From: Streptomyces fulvorobeus
GTDB lineage: Bacteria > Actinomycetota > Actinomycetes > Streptomycetales > Streptomycetaceae
DNA: 64,000 nucleotides
Assembly (NCBI RefSeq): GCF_013167895.1
Contig: NZ_BLWC01000001.1
Span: forward strand, 2,170,001 to 2,234,000
Direction of reading: 5' to 3'
Of this stretch, positions 9,329-19,160 are shown in pieces. The notes under the pieces were generated by a model, which saw nothing but the letters and a program-made list of their open reading frames with translations, searched no databases and was not told where the DNA came from. The translations under genes and the position numbers were made by a program. How positions within the stretch are numbered: the stretch's first letter is position 1; each line of letters opens with the position of its first letter.

Positions 9329-10297
9329 ATGACCGAGACAGGAAGTACGGATGGGGAATCCACGTCCACCGTCGTCGTCGCGGCGCTCGCCAATCTGGGC
9401 ATCGCCGTGGCGAAGGCGGTCGCCGGACTGATCAGCGGGTCGAGCGCGATGCTCTCGGAGGCGGCGCACTCGGTCGCCGACACCGTCACCGAGGTCATGC
9501 TCCTGACCGCGCTCCGGCGCAGCGCGAAGCCGGCCGACGAGGAGCACCCGCTCGGCTACGGCCCCGAGCGCTACATCTGGGCGATGCTCGCCTCCATCGC
9601 GACGTTCGTCGGCGGCGCCGTCTTCTCCGTCTACGACGGGGTGCACACCCTCGTCGAGGGCGAGGAGCTGGGCGACCCCCTCGTCTCGTACCTCGTGCTG
9701 GGCGTGGCCTTCCTGCTGGAGGGCTTCTCCCTGCGCACGGGCGTCAGGCAGGTCCGCCGCGAGGCCGCTCGGCTGCACTCCCCCGCCGGCTTCTATCTGC
9801 GCCACACACCCGACACGGCCGTCAAGGCGGTCGTGATGGAGGACTCCGCCGCGCTGATCGGGCTGCTGCTCGCCGCGGGCGGCCTGCTCGGCGGCCAGCT
9901 CTCCGGCTCCGGCGTCTGGGACGGCGTCGCCTCGGTCCTGATCGGCGTCCTGCTGGTGTACGTGGCCTGGGTGCTCGGCCGCTCCAACGCCCAGCTGCTG
10001 ATCGGCCGTCCGCTGCCGGAGGCGATGCGCGACGGCGTACGCGAGGAACTGCTCTCGGTCCCGCACATCATGGGCGTGATCGAGCTGACCACCCTCATCC
10101 AGGGCCCGGCGGAGATCCTGATCGCCGCCAAGGTCGACTTCCGGGACATGGCGAGCGCCGAGCAGGTGGAGTGGGCGTGCGAGGAGGCGGAGGCGCGGTT
10201 GCGGGAACGCTTCCCCGCTGTCCGCCGGGTCTATCTGGACCCCACCCCGGGGCCGGAACAGCGGCACGGGGGCCGCTCCGCGCCGGATCGCGGGTGA
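9329..10297 (+). CDS. cation diffusion facilitator transporter
   Basis: 322 residues with about six membrane helices and the CDF signature: SSAMLSEAAHSVADTVTEVML with the H-x3-D pair in helix 2, HPLGYGPERYIW before helix 3, and a C-terminal cytoplasmic domain (MGVIELTTLIQGPAEILIAAKVDF). CDF proteins export divalent metals such as zinc, cobalt, iron or manganese in exchange for protons. The metal is not predictable here. It is possibly read through from the upstream thioesterase gene and is convergent with the phosphatase-like gene at 10335. Confidence 0.9.
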   Translation: MTETGSTDGESTSTVVVAALANLGIAVAKAVAGLISGSSAMLSEAAHSVADTVTEVMLLTALRRSAKPADEEHPLGYGPERYIWAMLASIATFVGGAVFSVYDGVHTLVEGEELGDPLVSYLVLGVAFLLEGFSLRTGVRQVRREAARLHSPAGFYLRHTPDTAVKAVVMEDSAALIGLLLAAGGLLGGQLSGSGVWDGVASVLIGVLLVYVAWVLGRSNAQLLIGRPLPEAMRDGVREELLSVPHIMGVIELTTLIQGPAEILIAAKVDFRDMASAEQVEWACEEAEARLRERFPAVRRVYLDPTPGPEQRHGGRSAPDRG

Positions 10298-10334
10298 TCG
10301 CGGGAGTGCGGGCGCGCCCGGCGCTCCGGACCGG

Positions 10335-11114
10335 TCAGAGGAGTCCGGCCGCGTCCAGCAGGTAGTCGGTCATCGGGTCGTAGAAGCGCGGATCGGTGAC
10401 GTGGTCGTCCAGCGGCACCGTCACCTGGAGCGTGCCCTCCGCCTCGGCGAGGAACAGCGCGGGGTCGTTGGAGTCCGCGTACCCGACCGCGTCGACGCCC
10501 CGCTGACCGGCGCAGCCGGCCCACCCGTGGTCGGCCACGACCAGGTCGGGACGCGGCCGGCCCTCGCGCTCCAGACCGTCCAGGATCGCCGCCATCGGGG
10601 CCGGCGAATGGGTGTGCCACAGCGAGGCCCCGCGCTCCAGGACGGCGACGTCCGCGAACTGGAAGACCATGCCCTCGTCCGTCATCAGCCCTCGCGGAAT
10701 CCGTACGATCTCGCAGCCGGCGGCCCGCAGCGCGTCCGCGGTCTGCCGGTGCACGTCCAGCAGGCCGCCCGGGTGACCGGTCGCGAACAGCACCCGCTCC
10801 GAGTCGGCGGCGGCCTTGCGCAGCCGCGCCGCCATCCGCTCCAGGGCGTCGACGGTCAGCTCGGGATCGATGGTGTCCTGCCCGAACCGGTGTCCGGGAT
10901 CGTCGTTGACCCCGCAGCGCTCCGCCATCACGGCGAGCACGTCCTGCTCGTCGGTCCAGCGGTCGCCGAGCTCCAGACCCAGCCAGTAGTGACGGTCACC
11001 GTTGGCGAGCTTGCGGTAGTGCGAGAGGTTGTTGTCGCGCGGGGTGGCGACGTCTCCCGCGATGCGCGTACGGACGAGGTGGTCGACGAGGGCGGCGCGG
11101 CTGGGTATCGGCAT
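10335..11114 (-). CDS. phosphatase-like conserved protein
   Basis: A 259-residue cytoplasmic protein. From memory, homologues in Streptomyces are labelled phosphatase, and a few features fit a Rossmann-like fold: VLFATGHPGGLLDVHRQTADAL and RPDLVVADHGWAGCAG, each a hydrophobic strand ending in a histidine- or glycine-containing loop. No standard phosphatase motif is unambiguous. The ATG at 11114 is chosen because the frame upstream has no conserved-looking sequence. It is convergent with the CDF gene. The biochemical role should be treated as unknown. Confidence 0.7.
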   Translation of the reverse strand: MPIPSRAALVDHLVRTRIAGDVATPRDNNLSHYRKLANGDRHYWLGLELGDRWTDEQDVLAVMAERCGVNDDPGHRFGQDTIDPELTVDALERMAARLRKAAADSERVLFATGHPGGLLDVHRQTADALRAAGCEIVRIPRGLMTDEGMVFQFADVAVLERGASLWHTHSPAPMAAILDGLEREGRPRPDLVVADHGWAGCAGQRGVDAVGYADSNDPALFLAEAEGTLQVTVPLDDHVTDPRFYDPMTDYLLDAAGLL

Positions 11115-11241
11115 GAACCCATTGTGCCGCCAGGTGTGCGCGGTGTGCCGGGTGTCTTGCACGGCGGACAGAGGGGCGACGGGCGGCTCCGGCGGATGCC
11201 CGTGCGCCCGCCGGAACCGCCCGCTCGCCGCCCCTACCGGC

Positions 11242-11754
11242 TCACGGGCACTTCACCCGGGGGTTGTAGGGCGCGAAGAGGCCGCTGGGGTTGTCCTTCC
11301 ACAGCCACACGTGCAGGGAGTAGTGCACGGGCAGGCCCGGGATGTCGGCGAAGGGGCCGTCGAACGCCTGGCCGAACATCTTCGGCCGGTCGCCGGTGGT
11401 CCCCGTGTCCTGGTCGGCGTCGCGCACGATGTACTCCACCGCCACCAGCTGCCGCTTCCCCTTCTTGTCCGGCGCGTAGAGCAGGGCTGCCGGGCGCCCG
11501 GGGTGGACGGAGCCGATGTTGTCCTTGTTGGCGTAGTGGTAGCCCATGCCGCCCTCGACGGGGTGGCTGACGCACCGGTCGGTGCTCTCGAAGTCGGCCT
11601 CTTCGGCGAGTTCCGGCGAGTGGAAGGCTCCGGTGGCCGCGGCGGCGGTGTCGAGGTCGTGGTGCGGATCGCCTCCGGTACCGGGGCTCGCGGCGATGGT
11701 CAGCGAGGCCAGGGCGGCGAGGGAGATGCCGACTGCGATCGGTCGTGCGCGCAT
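11242..11754 (-). CDS. secreted protein of unknown function
   Basis: 170 residues beginning with MRARPIAVGISLAALASLTI, a Sec signal peptide with cleavage near IAASP. The mature protein is rich in aromatic residues and has two cysteines (DRCVSHP and the terminal VKCP). HPGRPAALLYAPDKKGKRQLVAVEYIV and HYSLHVWLWKDNPSGLFAPYNP have the strand pattern of a small extracellular beta domain. The reading frame is open further upstream, but the ATG at 11754 immediately precedes the signal peptide and is preferred. No function is assigned. Confidence 0.75.
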   Translation of the reverse strand: MRARPIAVGISLAALASLTIAASPGTGGDPHHDLDTAAAATGAFHSPELAEEADFESTDRCVSHPVEGGMGYHYANKDNIGSVHPGRPAALLYAPDKKGKRQLVAVEYIVRDADQDTGTTGDRPKMFGQAFDGPFADIPGLPVHYSLHVWLWKDNPSGLFAPYNPRVKCP

Positions 11755-11910
11755 GGACGTGCTCCTGTTCGGTGCTGGATCTCGCGGTCGGGGACCTGCC
11801 ACCGGGGAGAGAGTGCGGTGGCGTCCGCCGCGACACTCCGAGCTTGTACGCGCGTCAGGCGGGACGCACACACTCCGCATCCGTTCGGGCACACTCCGTG
11901 CGCCGGCGGC

Positions 11911-12543
11911 CTACGCGGGCACCTCGGAGCAGGCCGCGGCCGCGAAGGCGCCGCGTGCCAGCCGGTGCAGCAGCGCCGCCGTCGCGTCGCGGTCCGGCAG
12001 GGCGCCGGTGAGGTGCGGGGTGGAGTTGAGCAGACCGAAGACCGCGTGGACGGTCATCCGGGCCTCGGCCTCGGCCAGGGCCGGGTAGAGGGCGCGGACC
12101 GCCTCGACCCAGACCTCGACGTACTGCCGCTGGAGCCGGCGCACCCGTTTGCGGTCGGCTTCCCGCAGGCGGTCCAGCTCGCGGTCGTGGAGGGTGATCA
12201 GGGGGCGGTCGTCGAGGGCGAAGTCGATGTGGCCCTCGATGAGCGCGTCGAGGAGCGACCCGGGCGAGCCGTCACCGGCCGCCGCGTCCTGCGACACGCG
12301 CGTCCGCCCGCCGTCCAGGAGCCGCTCGCTGATGCCCACCAGCAGCTCGGCGAGCATCGCGTCCTTCCCGGCGAAGTGCCGGTAGAGGCCGGGACCGCTG
12401 ATGCCGACGGCGGCCCCTATCTCGTCGACGCCCACTCCGTGGAAGCCGCGCTCGGCGAAGAGGCGTGCCGCCTCCCGGAGGATCTGCTCGCGGCGGGTGG
12501 GAGCCGCGACTCGGGTGGTGGCATGGGTGCTCATGGGATTCAT
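11911..12543 (-). CDS. TetR family regulator of the leucine catabolic operon
   Basis: 210 residues with an N-terminal TetR helix-turn-helix (ILREAARLFAERGFHGVGVDEIGAAVGISGPGLYRHFAGKD split over about residues 20-60) and a helical ligand domain. It is divergent from the acyl-CoA carboxylase operon, and two GTTA-n8-TAAC operator-like sites lie in the 88-bp gap. By analogy with other TetR regulators of acyl-CoA catabolism, it probably represses the operon and itself and responds to an acyl-CoA intermediate. That ligand is inferred. A second in-frame ATG at 12534 is an equally possible start. Confidence 0.88.
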   Translation of the reverse strand: MNPMSTHATTRVAAPTRREQILREAARLFAERGFHGVGVDEIGAAVGISGPGLYRHFAGKDAMLAELLVGISERLLDGGRTRVSQDAAAGDGSPGSLLDALIEGHIDFALDDRPLITLHDRELDRLREADRKRVRRLQRQYVEVWVEAVRALYPALAEAEARMTVHAVFGLLNSTPHLTGALPDRDATAALLHRLARGAFAAAACSEVPA

Positions 12544-12556
12544 TCTAGACAGGGCC

Positions 12557-12572
12557 GTTAGCGCTCGTTAAC
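12557..12572. promoter_or_regulatory. TetR operator-like site O1
   Basis: GTTAGCGCTCGTTAAC, a 16-bp imperfect palindrome with GTTA and TAAC ends. Read on the other strand it is GTTAACGAGCGCTAAC, which matches O2 at 13 of 16 positions. It sits 14 bp in front of the tetR start, in the right place for autorepression. Confidence 0.6.
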
Positions 12573-12585
12573 CTGAGCGCAACAC

Positions 12586-12601
12586 GTTAACGGTCACTAA
12601 C
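12586..12601. promoter_or_regulatory. TetR operator-like site O2
   Basis: GTTAACGGTCACTAAC, a second copy of the GTTAACG-n-CTAAC palindrome, begins 29 bp from the start of O1 and ends 30 bp before the carboxylase start codon. Two copies in an 88-bp divergent promoter strongly suggest one regulator controls both directions. Confidence 0.62.
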
Positions 12602-12631
12602 CAGTGCGGTACGGGCAAGGGGGCTCCAACG

Positions 12632-14239
12632 ATGCAGCAGGCACCGGTCCTGACGAGCGCGGCCGATCCCGCCTCGGAGGTCTGGAAGGCCAACGAGGCG
12701 GCGCACCACGCGCTCGCCGACGAGCTGCGGACGCGGCTCGCCACGGCACGGCTCGGCGGGGGTGAGAAGGCCCGCGCCCGGCATGTGGCACGCGGCAAGC
12801 TGCTGCCCCGGGAGCGGGTGGACACCCTCCTGGACGCGGGCTCGCCCTTCCTGGAGCTGGCCCCGCTGGCGGCCGAGGGGCTGTACGAGGGCGCGGCCCC
12901 GGCGGCGGGCGTGATCGCCGGGATCGGCCGGGTCAGCGGCCGGGAGTGCGTGATCGTCGCCAACGACGCCACCGTCAAGGGCGGCACGTACTACCCGATG
13001 ACCGTGAAGAAGCACCTGCGGGCCCAGGAGGTGGCGCTGGAGAACCGGCTGCCCTGCCTGTACCTGGTCGACTCGGGCGGCGCCTTCCTGCCGATGCAGG
13101 ACGAGGTGTTCCCCGACCGCGACCACTTCGGACGGATCTTCTACAACCAGGCGCGGATGTCGGGCGCCGGTATCCCGCAGATCGCCGCGGTGCTCGGTTC
13201 CTGCACGGCGGGCGGGGCGTACGTCCCCGCGATGAGCGACGAGGCCGTGATCGTCCGCAACCAGGGCACGATCTTCCTCGGCGGTCCGCCCCTGGTGAAG
13301 GCCGCGACCGGCGAGGTCGTGACGGCCGAGGAGCTGGGCGGCGGCGAGGTGCACTCACGGACCTCGGGCGTGACCGACCATCTCGCCGAGGACGACGCGC
13401 ACGCGCTGCGGATCGTGCGGAACATCGTGGCCACCCTGCCCGCGCGGGCCCCGCTCCCGTGGCCGGTGCGGCCCGCCGAGGAGCCGAAGACCGACCCGGC
13501 CGGGCTCTACGGGGCGGTGCCCGTCGACTCGCGGACCCCCTACGACGTACGGGAAGTGATCGCCCGGGTCGTGGACGGCTCGCGCTTCGCGGAGTTCAAG
13601 GCGGAGTACGGGACCACGCTCGTCACCGGCTTCGCGCAGATCCACGGCCACCCCGTCGGCATCGTCGCGAACAACGGCATCCTGTTCTCCGAGTCCGCCC
13701 AGAAGGGCGCCCACTTCATCGAGCTGTGCGACCAGCGCGGCATCCCGCTGGTGTTCCTCCAGAACATCTCCGGCTTCATGGTCGGCCGCGACTACGAGGC
13801 CGGCGGCATCGCCAAGCACGGCGCGAAGATGGTCACCGCCGTCGCCTGCACCCGGGTCCCCAAGCTGACCGTGGTGGTCGGCGGGTCCTACGGCGCGGGC
13901 AACTACTCGATGTGCGGGCGCGCCTACAGCCCCCGCTTCCTGTGGATGTGGCCCAACGCGAAGATCTCCGTCATGGGCGGCGAGCAGGCCGCGTCGGTGC
14001 TCGCCACCGTCAAGCGCGACCAGCTCGGCGACGACTGGAGCGCCGGGGACGAGGAAGATTTCAAGGCCCCGATCCGCGCCCGGTACGAAGAGCAGGGCAA
14101 CGCGTACTACGCCACCGCCCGGCTCTGGGACGACGGGGTGATCGACCCGCTGGAGACCCGGCGGGTGCTGGGGCTCGCTCTGACCGCCTGTGCCAACGCC
14201 CCGCTGGGTGAACCCCAGTTCGGCGTCTTCCGGATGTGA
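12632..14239 (+). CDS. accD1: acyl-CoA carboxylase beta subunit (methylcrotonyl-CoA carboxyltransferase)
   Basis: 535 residues, the carboxyltransferase half of a two-subunit biotin enzyme. The family landmarks are present: an N-terminal crotonase-like half ([24 protein letters not shown], in which KGGTYYP is characteristic of methylcrotonyl-CoA carboxylase) and a C-terminal half with [21 protein letters not shown] and [23 protein letters not shown]. The biotin carboxylase subunit, HMG-CoA lyase and an isovaleryl-CoA-type dehydrogenase follow, which fixes the pathway as leucine/isovalerate degradation. It is the first gene of the operon, behind twin operator sites. Confidence 0.93.
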   Translation: MQQAPVLTSAADPASEVWKANEAAHHALADELRTRLATARLGGGEKARARHVARGKLLPRERVDTLLDAGSPFLELAPLAAEGLYEGAAPAAGVIAGIGRVSGRECVIVANDATVKGGTYYPMTVKKHLRAQEVALENRLPCLYLVDSGGAFLPMQDEVFPDRDHFGRIFYNQARMSGAGIPQIAAVLGSCTAGGAYVPAMSDEAVIVRNQGTIFLGGPPLVKAATGEVVTAEELGGGEVHSRTSGVTDHLAEDDAHALRIVRNIVATLPARAPLPWPVRPAEEPKTDPAGLYGAVPVDSRTPYDVREVIARVVDGSRFAEFKAEYGTTLVTGFAQIHGHPVGIVANNGILFSESAQKGAHFIELCDQRGIPLVFLQNISGFMVGRDYEAGGIAKHGAKMVTAVACTRVPKLTVVVGGSYGAGNYSMCGRAYSPRFLWMWPNAKISVMGGEQAASVLATVKRDQLGDDWSAGDEEDFKAPIRARYEEQGNAYYATARLWDDGVIDPLETRRVLGLALTACANAPLGEPQFGVFRM

Positions 14240-14252
14240 TGTGAGGACTTCC

Positions 14253-16316
14253 ATGTTCAGCACTGTTCTGGTCGCCAACCGAGGCGAGATCGCCGTCCGG
14301 GTCATCCGGACCCTGCGCGAGCTCGGCGTGCGGTCGGTCGCCGTCTTCAGCGACGCGGACGCGGACGCCCGGCACGTACGGGAGGCCGATACGGCGGTAC
14401 GGATCGGGCCCGCGCCCGCCGCCGAGAGCTACCTCTGCGTGGAACGTCTGCTGGACGCCGCCCGGCGCACCGGCGCCGAGGCCGTCCACCCCGGGTACGG
14501 CTTCCTCGCGGAGAACGCGGGCTTCGCGCAGGCGTGCGCCGAGGCCGGTCTCGTCTTCATCGGACCGCCCGCCTCCGCGATCTCGCTGATGGGCGACAAG
14601 ATCCGGGCCAAGGAGACGGTCGCGGCGGCGGGCGTCCCGGTCGTTCCCGGCTCCTCGGGCAGCGGGCTCACCGACGCCCAACTGGCCGCCTCCGCCCGCG
14701 AGATCGCCATGCCCGTCCTGCTGAAGCCCTCGGCGGGCGGCGGTGGCAAGGGCATGCGCCTGGTGCGCGACGAGAGCCTGCTCGCGGACGAGATCGCGGC
14801 GGCGCGGCGCGAGGCCCGCGCCTCCTTCGGCGACGACACCCTTCTGGTGGAGCGGTGGATCGACCGCCCGCGCCACATCGAGATCCAGGTCCTGGCCGAC
14901 GGCCACGGGAACGTGGTGCACCTCGGTGAGCGCGAGTGCTCCCTCCAGCGCCGCCACCAGAAGATCATCGAGGAGGCCCCCTCGGTCCTGCTCGACGAGG
15001 CGACCCGGGCCGCGATGGGCGAGGCGGCCGTGCAGGCGGCCCGCTCCTGCGGCTATGTGGGCGCGGGCACGGTGGAGTTCATCGTGCCGGGCGACGACCC
15101 CGGCGCGTACTGCTTCATGGAGATGAACACCCGCCTCCAGGTCGAGCACCCGGTGACCGAGCTCATCACCGGACTCGACCTCGTCGAGTGGCAGCTGCGG
15201 ATCGCCGCGGGCGAACGCCTCCCCTACGGGCAGGACGACATCACACTCACCGGTCACGCCATCGAGGCCCGCGTCTGCGCCGAGGACCCGTCCCGGGGCT
15301 TCCTGCCCTCCGGCGGTACGGTGCTGCGGCTGAGCGAGCCGCAGGGCGGCGGGGTCCGCACGGACTCCGGGCTCAGCGAGGGGGTGGCGGTCGGCAGCAC
15401 GTACGACCCGATGCTGTCGAAGGTCATCGCGTACGGCCCCGACCGGGCGACGGCCCTGCGCCGGCTGCGGGCGGCCCTCGCGGGCACGGTGGTGCTCGGC
15501 GTCCCGACCAACGCGGGCTTCCTGCGCCGGCTGCTCGCCCACCCGGCGGTGGCAGCGGGCGAGCTGGACACCGGTCTCGTGGAGCGCGAGGTGGCGGGCC
15601 TGGTCCCGGACGGCGTACCCGAGGAGGTGTACGGGGCGGCCGCGCTGCTGCGGCAGTCCTCCCCCGCCGCACCGCCCGGCACCTGGGCGGACCCGTTCTC
15701 CGCGCCGGACGGCTGGCGTATGGGCGGCACTCCGGCTCCGGTCGTCCGGCACTTCCGGGTGCCCGGACACGAGCCGGTGCGGACCGCGCTGCGCCCGTGG
15801 CCGACCGGGGCCGAGCTGACGATCGGGCTCACCGCGGACGGCGGCGGCCGGGCCGGGGACGTCCAGACGGACGCCTGCGGGCCGGTCCCGCCGCAGCCGG
15901 GCGCGCGGGCGGCCCGGCTCGTCGTCGGGTCCGGCCACCGGATCACCGTCGAGATCGACGGCCTGACCCACACCTTCGACCACGCCACCTCGCCCGAGGG
16001 CAGCTGGCTGGGCCGGGACGGCGACACCTGGCACGTCCAGGACCACGACCCGGTGGAGGCGTCCCTCAGCGGCGCGGGCCGCGCCGGGCTCGACACGCTG
16101 GCCGCGCCCATGCCGGGGACCGTCACCGTGGTGAAGGTCGCCGTAGGGGACGAGGTGGCCGCCGGACAGAGCCTGCTCGTCGTCGAGGCGATGAAGATGG
16201 AGCACGTCATCTCCGCGCCGCACGCCGGGACCGTGACCGCGATCGACGTCACGGCGGGCGCCACCGTCGCCATGGACCAGGTGCTGGCCGTCGTGACCGC
16301 CGGGGAGGAATCATGA
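14253..16316 (+). CDS. accA1: acyl-CoA carboxylase alpha subunit (biotin carboxylase with biotin carrier domain)
   Basis: 687 residues. The N-terminal biotin carboxylase domain has [21 protein letters not shown], an ATP-grasp domain with [11 protein letters not shown], and [14 protein letters not shown]. The C-terminal carrier domain ends with [17 protein letters not shown], and the biotinylated lysine is near residue 648. It loads CO2 on biotin for the beta subunit encoded 13 bp upstream. The start ATG at 14253 is fixed by VLVANRGE homology, and the gene ends in an ATGA overlap with hmgL. Together the two subunits carboxylate 3-methylcrotonyl-CoA. Confidence 0.94.
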   Translation: MFSTVLVANRGEIAVRVIRTLRELGVRSVAVFSDADADARHVREADTAVRIGPAPAAESYLCVERLLDAARRTGAEAVHPGYGFLAENAGFAQACAEAGLVFIGPPASAISLMGDKIRAKETVAAAGVPVVPGSSGSGLTDAQLAASAREIAMPVLLKPSAGGGGKGMRLVRDESLLADEIAAARREARASFGDDTLLVERWIDRPRHIEIQVLADGHGNVVHLGERECSLQRRHQKIIEEAPSVLLDEATRAAMGEAAVQAARSCGYVGAGTVEFIVPGDDPGAYCFMEMNTRLQVEHPVTELITGLDLVEWQLRIAAGERLPYGQDDITLTGHAIEARVCAEDPSRGFLPSGGTVLRLSEPQGGGVRTDSGLSEGVAVGSTYDPMLSKVIAYGPDRATALRRLRAALAGTVVLGVPTNAGFLRRLLAHPAVAAGELDTGLVEREVAGLVPDGVPEEVYGAAALLRQSSPAAPPGTWADPFSAPDGWRMGGTPAPVVRHFRVPGHEPVRTALRPWPTGAELTIGLTADGGGRAGDVQTDACGPVPPQPGARAARLVVGSGHRITVEIDGLTHTFDHATSPEGSWLGRDGDTWHVQDHDPVEASLSGAGRAGLDTLAAPMPGTVTVVKVAVGDEVAAGQSLLVVEAMKMEHVISAPHAGTVTAIDVTAGATVAMDQVLAVVTAGEES

Positions 16317-17287
16317 CCGGGGGACTTCCCCAGCGGGTGCCCGCCGAGGGGCTGCCGCCCCGGGTCCGCATCCACGAGGTCGGGGCCCGCGACGGCCTCC
16401 AGAACGAGAAGGCGGTCGTCCCGACCGAGGTGAAGGCGGAGTTCGTCCGCCGGCTGGCCGTCGCCGGGCTCACCACCATCGAGGCGACCAGCTTCGTGCA
16501 CCCCAAGTGGGTTCCCCAGCTGGCCGACGCGGAGCAGCTGTTCCCGATGCTCGGCGACATCGCGGACGTCGGGGACGTCGCACTGCCCGTCCTCGTCCCC
16601 AACGAGCGCGGCCTCGACCGGGCGCTCGCGCTGGGCGCCCGCCGGATCGCGGTGTTCGGGTCGGCGACCGAGACGTTCGCCGCGCGCAACCTCAACCGGA
16701 CCGTCGACGAGTCGCTCGCCATGTTCGAACCGGTCGTGGCCCGCGCCAAGGCCGGCGCGGTGCACGTGCGCGGCTACCTCTCGATGTGTTTCGGCGACCC
16801 GTGGGAGGGGCCCGTCCCGGTCGCCCAGGTCGTCCGCGTCGCCAGGGCGCTGATGGACCTGGGCTGCGACGAGCTCTCCCTGGGCGACACGATCGGTGTG
16901 GCCACGCCGGGCCATGTGCGGTCCCTGCTCTCCGCGCTCAACGCGGAGGGTGTCCCCACGGACGCCATCGGCGTGCACTTCCACGACACCTACGGCCAGG
17001 CACTGTCCAACACGCTGGCCGCGCTCCAGCACGGGGTGAGCACCGTGGACGCCTCGGCCGGCGGCCTCGGCGGCTGCCCGTACGCGAAGAGCGCCACCGG
17101 CAACCTCGCCACCGAGGACCTCGTGTGGATGCTCGAAGGTCTCGGCATCCACACCGGGGTCGACCTCGCCGAGCTCACCGCCACCAGTGTGTGGCTCGCC
17201 GGACACCTGGGCCGGCCCAGCCCTTCCCGTACCGTCCGCGCGCTCTCGGAGCAGCCGACGCGGTCCCAGTCCCACAAGGAGCAGTGA
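16313..17287 (+). CDS. hmgL: hydroxymethylglutaryl-CoA lyase
   Basis: 324 residues of the HMGL-like TIM-barrel family. The enzyme cleaves 3-hydroxy-3-methylglutaryl-CoA into acetyl-CoA and acetoacetate, the last step of leucine degradation. Visible landmarks are [12 protein letters not shown] at the N-terminus (active-site Arg-Asp), [14 protein letters not shown] with metal-ligand histidines, and the catalytic cysteine signature [15 protein letters not shown]. It overlaps the alpha subunit gene by 4 bp and is 6 bp from the next dehydrogenase gene, so it is translated as part of a tight operon. Confidence 0.95.
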   Translation: MTGGLPQRVPAEGLPPRVRIHEVGARDGLQNEKAVVPTEVKAEFVRRLAVAGLTTIEATSFVHPKWVPQLADAEQLFPMLGDIADVGDVALPVLVPNERGLDRALALGARRIAVFGSATETFAARNLNRTVDESLAMFEPVVARAKAGAVHVRGYLSMCFGDPWEGPVPVAQVVRVARALMDLGCDELSLGDTIGVATPGHVRSLLSALNAEGVPTDAIGVHFHDTYGQALSNTLAALQHGVSTVDASAGGLGGCPYAKSATGNLATEDLVWMLEGLGIHTGVDLAELTATSVWLAGHLGRPSPSRTVRALSEQPTRSQSHKEQ

Positions 17288-17293
17288 TCCCCC

Positions 17294-18460
17294 ATGTCCC
17301 TGGACCACCGGCTGACCGCCGAGCACGAGGAACTGCGGCGCACCGTCGAGGCGTTCGCCCACGACGTGGTCGCGCCGAAGATAGGCGACTTCTACGAGCG
17401 TCACGAGTTCCCGTACGAGATCGTGCGCGAGATGGGACGGATGGGCCTGTTCGGTCTGCCGTTCCCCGAGGAGTACGGCGGCATGGGCGGCGACTACCTC
17501 GCCCTCGGCATCGCCCTGGAGGAGCTGGCCCGGGTCGACTCGTCCGTGGCGATCACCCTGGAGGCCGGGGTCTCGCTGGGGGCGATGCCGGTGTTCCGCT
17601 TCGGTACGGAGGAGCAGAAGCGGCAGTGGCTGCCGAGGCTCTGCTCGGGCGAGGCGCTCGGCGCGTTCGGCCTGACCGAGCCGGACTGCGGCTCGGACGC
17701 GGGCGGCACGCGTACGACGGCGGTCCTCGACGCGGCGGCCGGTGAGTGGGTCCTCAACGGCTCCAAGTGCTTCATCACCAACTCCGGTACGGACATCACG
17801 GAGCTGGTCACGGTCACGGCGGTGACGGGCCGCAAGGAGAACGGCGCCCCGCGCATCTCCGCGATCATCGTGCCGTCCGGCACCCCCGGCTTCACGGTCG
17901 CCGCCCCGTACTCCAAGGTCGGCTGGAACGCCTCGGACACCCGCGAGCTGTCCTTCAGCGACGTCCGTGTCCCGGCGGCGAACCTGCTCGGCGAGGAGGG
18001 GCGCGGGTACGCGCAGTTCCTGCGCATCCTGGACGAGGGCCGGATCGCCATCTCGGCCCTGTCGACGGGCCTGGCCCAGGGCTGCGTCGACGAGTCGGTG
18101 AAGTACGCGGCGCAGCGCCACGCCTTCGGCAGGCCGATCGGCGCCAACCAGGCCATCCAGTTCAAGATCGCTGACATGGAGACGCGCGCGCACATGGCCC
18201 GCGTCGGCTGGCGTGACGCGGCCTCGCGCCTGCTGGCGGGCGAGCCCTTCAAGAAGGAGGCGGCGATCGCGAAGCTGTACTCGTCGACGGTGGCGGTGGA
18301 CAACGCCCGCGAGGCGACCCAGATCCACGGCGGCTACGGCTTCATGAACGAGTACCCGGTGGCCCGCATGTGGCGCGACTCCAAGATCCTGGAGATCGGC
18401 GAGGGCACGAGCGAGGTGCAGCGGATGCTGATCGCGCGGGAGCTGGGGCTGCCGGCCTGA
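17294..18460 (+). CDS. acdH: acyl-CoA dehydrogenase, isovaleryl-CoA type
   Basis: A 388-residue FAD dehydrogenase. It has FGLTEPDCGSDAGGTRTTA and GSKCFITNSG for flavin and substrate binding, and the C-terminal IHGGYGFMNEYPVARMWRDSKILEIGEGTSEVQRMLIARELGL signature. Its place as the last gene of the carboxylase-HMG-CoA lyase operon suggests it makes 3-methylcrotonyl-CoA from isovaleryl-CoA; in S. coelicolor the equivalent gene is called acdH. Other short branched acyl-CoAs are possible substrates. A strong hairpin terminator follows 22 bp after the stop. Confidence 0.92.
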   Translation: MSLDHRLTAEHEELRRTVEAFAHDVVAPKIGDFYERHEFPYEIVREMGRMGLFGLPFPEEYGGMGGDYLALGIALEELARVDSSVAITLEAGVSLGAMPVFRFGTEEQKRQWLPRLCSGEALGAFGLTEPDCGSDAGGTRTTAVLDAAAGEWVLNGSKCFITNSGTDITELVTVTAVTGRKENGAPRISAIIVPSGTPGFTVAAPYSKVGWNASDTRELSFSDVRVPAANLLGEEGRGYAQFLRILDEGRIAISALSTGLAQGCVDESVKYAAQRHAFGRPIGANQAIQFKIADMETRAHMARVGWRDAASRLLAGEPFKKEAAIAKLYSSTVAVDNAREATQIHGGYGFMNEYPVARMWRDSKILEIGEGTSEVQRMLIARELGLPA

Positions 18461-18482
18461 GGGTCGGAACCTACGGCTACAG

Positions 18483-18521
18483 GGCCGCCGTGCGCGTGCG
18501 GCGGCGCAGCGCACGGCGGCC
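18483..18521 (+). terminator. terminator of the leucine catabolic operon
   Basis: A perfect 13-bp inverted repeat (GGCCGCCGTGCGC at 18483-18495 with its complement at 18509-18521) with a 13-base loop, just after the last gene. There is no U-tract, which is usual in Streptomyces. Confidence 0.65.
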
Positions 18522-18663
18522 TTCCGCTGTGAACGGACCATCCGGTCACAGCCTGCACGGGCTCACACCTCGCGCTCCGGAGGCACGTGGTCCGGGCACA
18601 GCGAAGCCCCACCATGCGATGCACAATGGGGCCGCTTCGAACCGGTGCGGGTTGGCCGACTGG

Positions 18664-18873
18664 TCAGACAGTACCGAACTCTTCAGCCTTCACGCCCGCC
18701 ACGAAGGAGGCGAACGAGCCTGCGGGGAAGTTCAGAACAGGGCCGCTCGGGTTCTTGGAGTCACGGACGGGGACCACACTGCGCGAAGCGACGAGGTTTG
18801 CGGCGACCTCGACACACTGGCCGCCGTTCTCACTGTAGGAGGACGTGTACCAACGGGGGGAATTGGTCGTCAC
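18664..18873 (-). CDS. DUF397 small protein (WhiJ-associated type), copy B
   Basis: 69 residues starting with GTG at 18873 (VTTNSPRWYTSSYSENGG). The body has the DUF397 pattern: W/F-x-SSYS-x-NGG-x-C-V/I-E-VA, then VPVRDSKNPSGPVLNFPAGSFASFV. DUF397 proteins work with WhiJ-type XRE/DUF5753 regulators in Streptomyces development, and some pairs behave like toxin-antitoxin modules. It is the last gene of a minus-strand cluster and a recent duplicate of the gene at 18960, with which it shares a 66-bp near-identical segment. Confidence 0.82.
   Translation of the reverse strand: MTTNSPRWYTSSYSENGGQCVEVAANLVASRSVVPVRDSKNPSGPVLNFPAGSFASFVAGVKAEEFGTV
18708..18773. repeat. 66-bp direct repeat, copy 1
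   Basis: It is identical to 19001-19066 except for one base (A versus C in the AGAAC-x-GGGCC stretch). Both copies encode the same part of a DUF397 protein. Similarity also appears just past the two stop codons, so the duplicated unit is larger than the coding repeat. A recent tandem duplication or gene conversion is implied. Confidence 0.85.
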
Positions 18874-18959
18874 GGTTTGCCCTTTCGTTCCACATTGATC
18901 ACGACCACGGAGTCCGCCCAAGAGGGCGATTCGGCATGGGGCCGCTGTGGGCTGAGTGG

Positions 18960-19160
18960 TTAGACGCTGAGTTCTTCGGCCTTCATGCTCGCGATGAAGA
19001 AGGCGAACGAGCCTGCGGGGAAGTTCAGAACCGGGCCGCTCGGGTTCTTGGAGTCACGGACGGGGACGATGTCGTGGGAGACGGCAAGGTTGGCCGCGAT
19101 CTCGATGCAGTCGCCGCCGTTGCTGCTGTACGAGGACTTGAAGAACTGCGGTTCGGTCAC
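18960..19160 (-). CDS. DUF397 small protein (WhiJ-associated type), copy A
   Basis: 66 residues from a GTG at 19160 that overlaps the stop of the upstream XRE/DUF5753 frame as GTGA, a sign of translational coupling. The sequence has FFKSSYSSNGGDCIEIA and VPVRDSKNPSGPVLNFPAG, the DUF397 core. It differs from copy B mainly at the N-terminus and the last ten residues. This position, directly behind the regulator, is the normal place for the DUF397 partner, so copy A is probably the ancestral gene. Confidence 0.84.
   Translation of the reverse strand: MTEPQFFKSSYSSNGGDCIEIAANLAVSHDIVPVRDSKNPSGPVLNFPAGSFAFFIASMKAEELSV
19001..19066. repeat. 66-bp direct repeat, copy 2
   Basis: This is the partner of 18708-18773, with one mismatch over 66 bp and starting 293 bp away. 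It lies inside DUF397 copy A. Confidence 0.85.

Noticed and set aside
14061..16223. A 720-codon minus-strand frame opposite the biotin carboxylase gene
   Set aside because: The plus strand encodes an unambiguous biotin-dependent carboxylase over the same bases.
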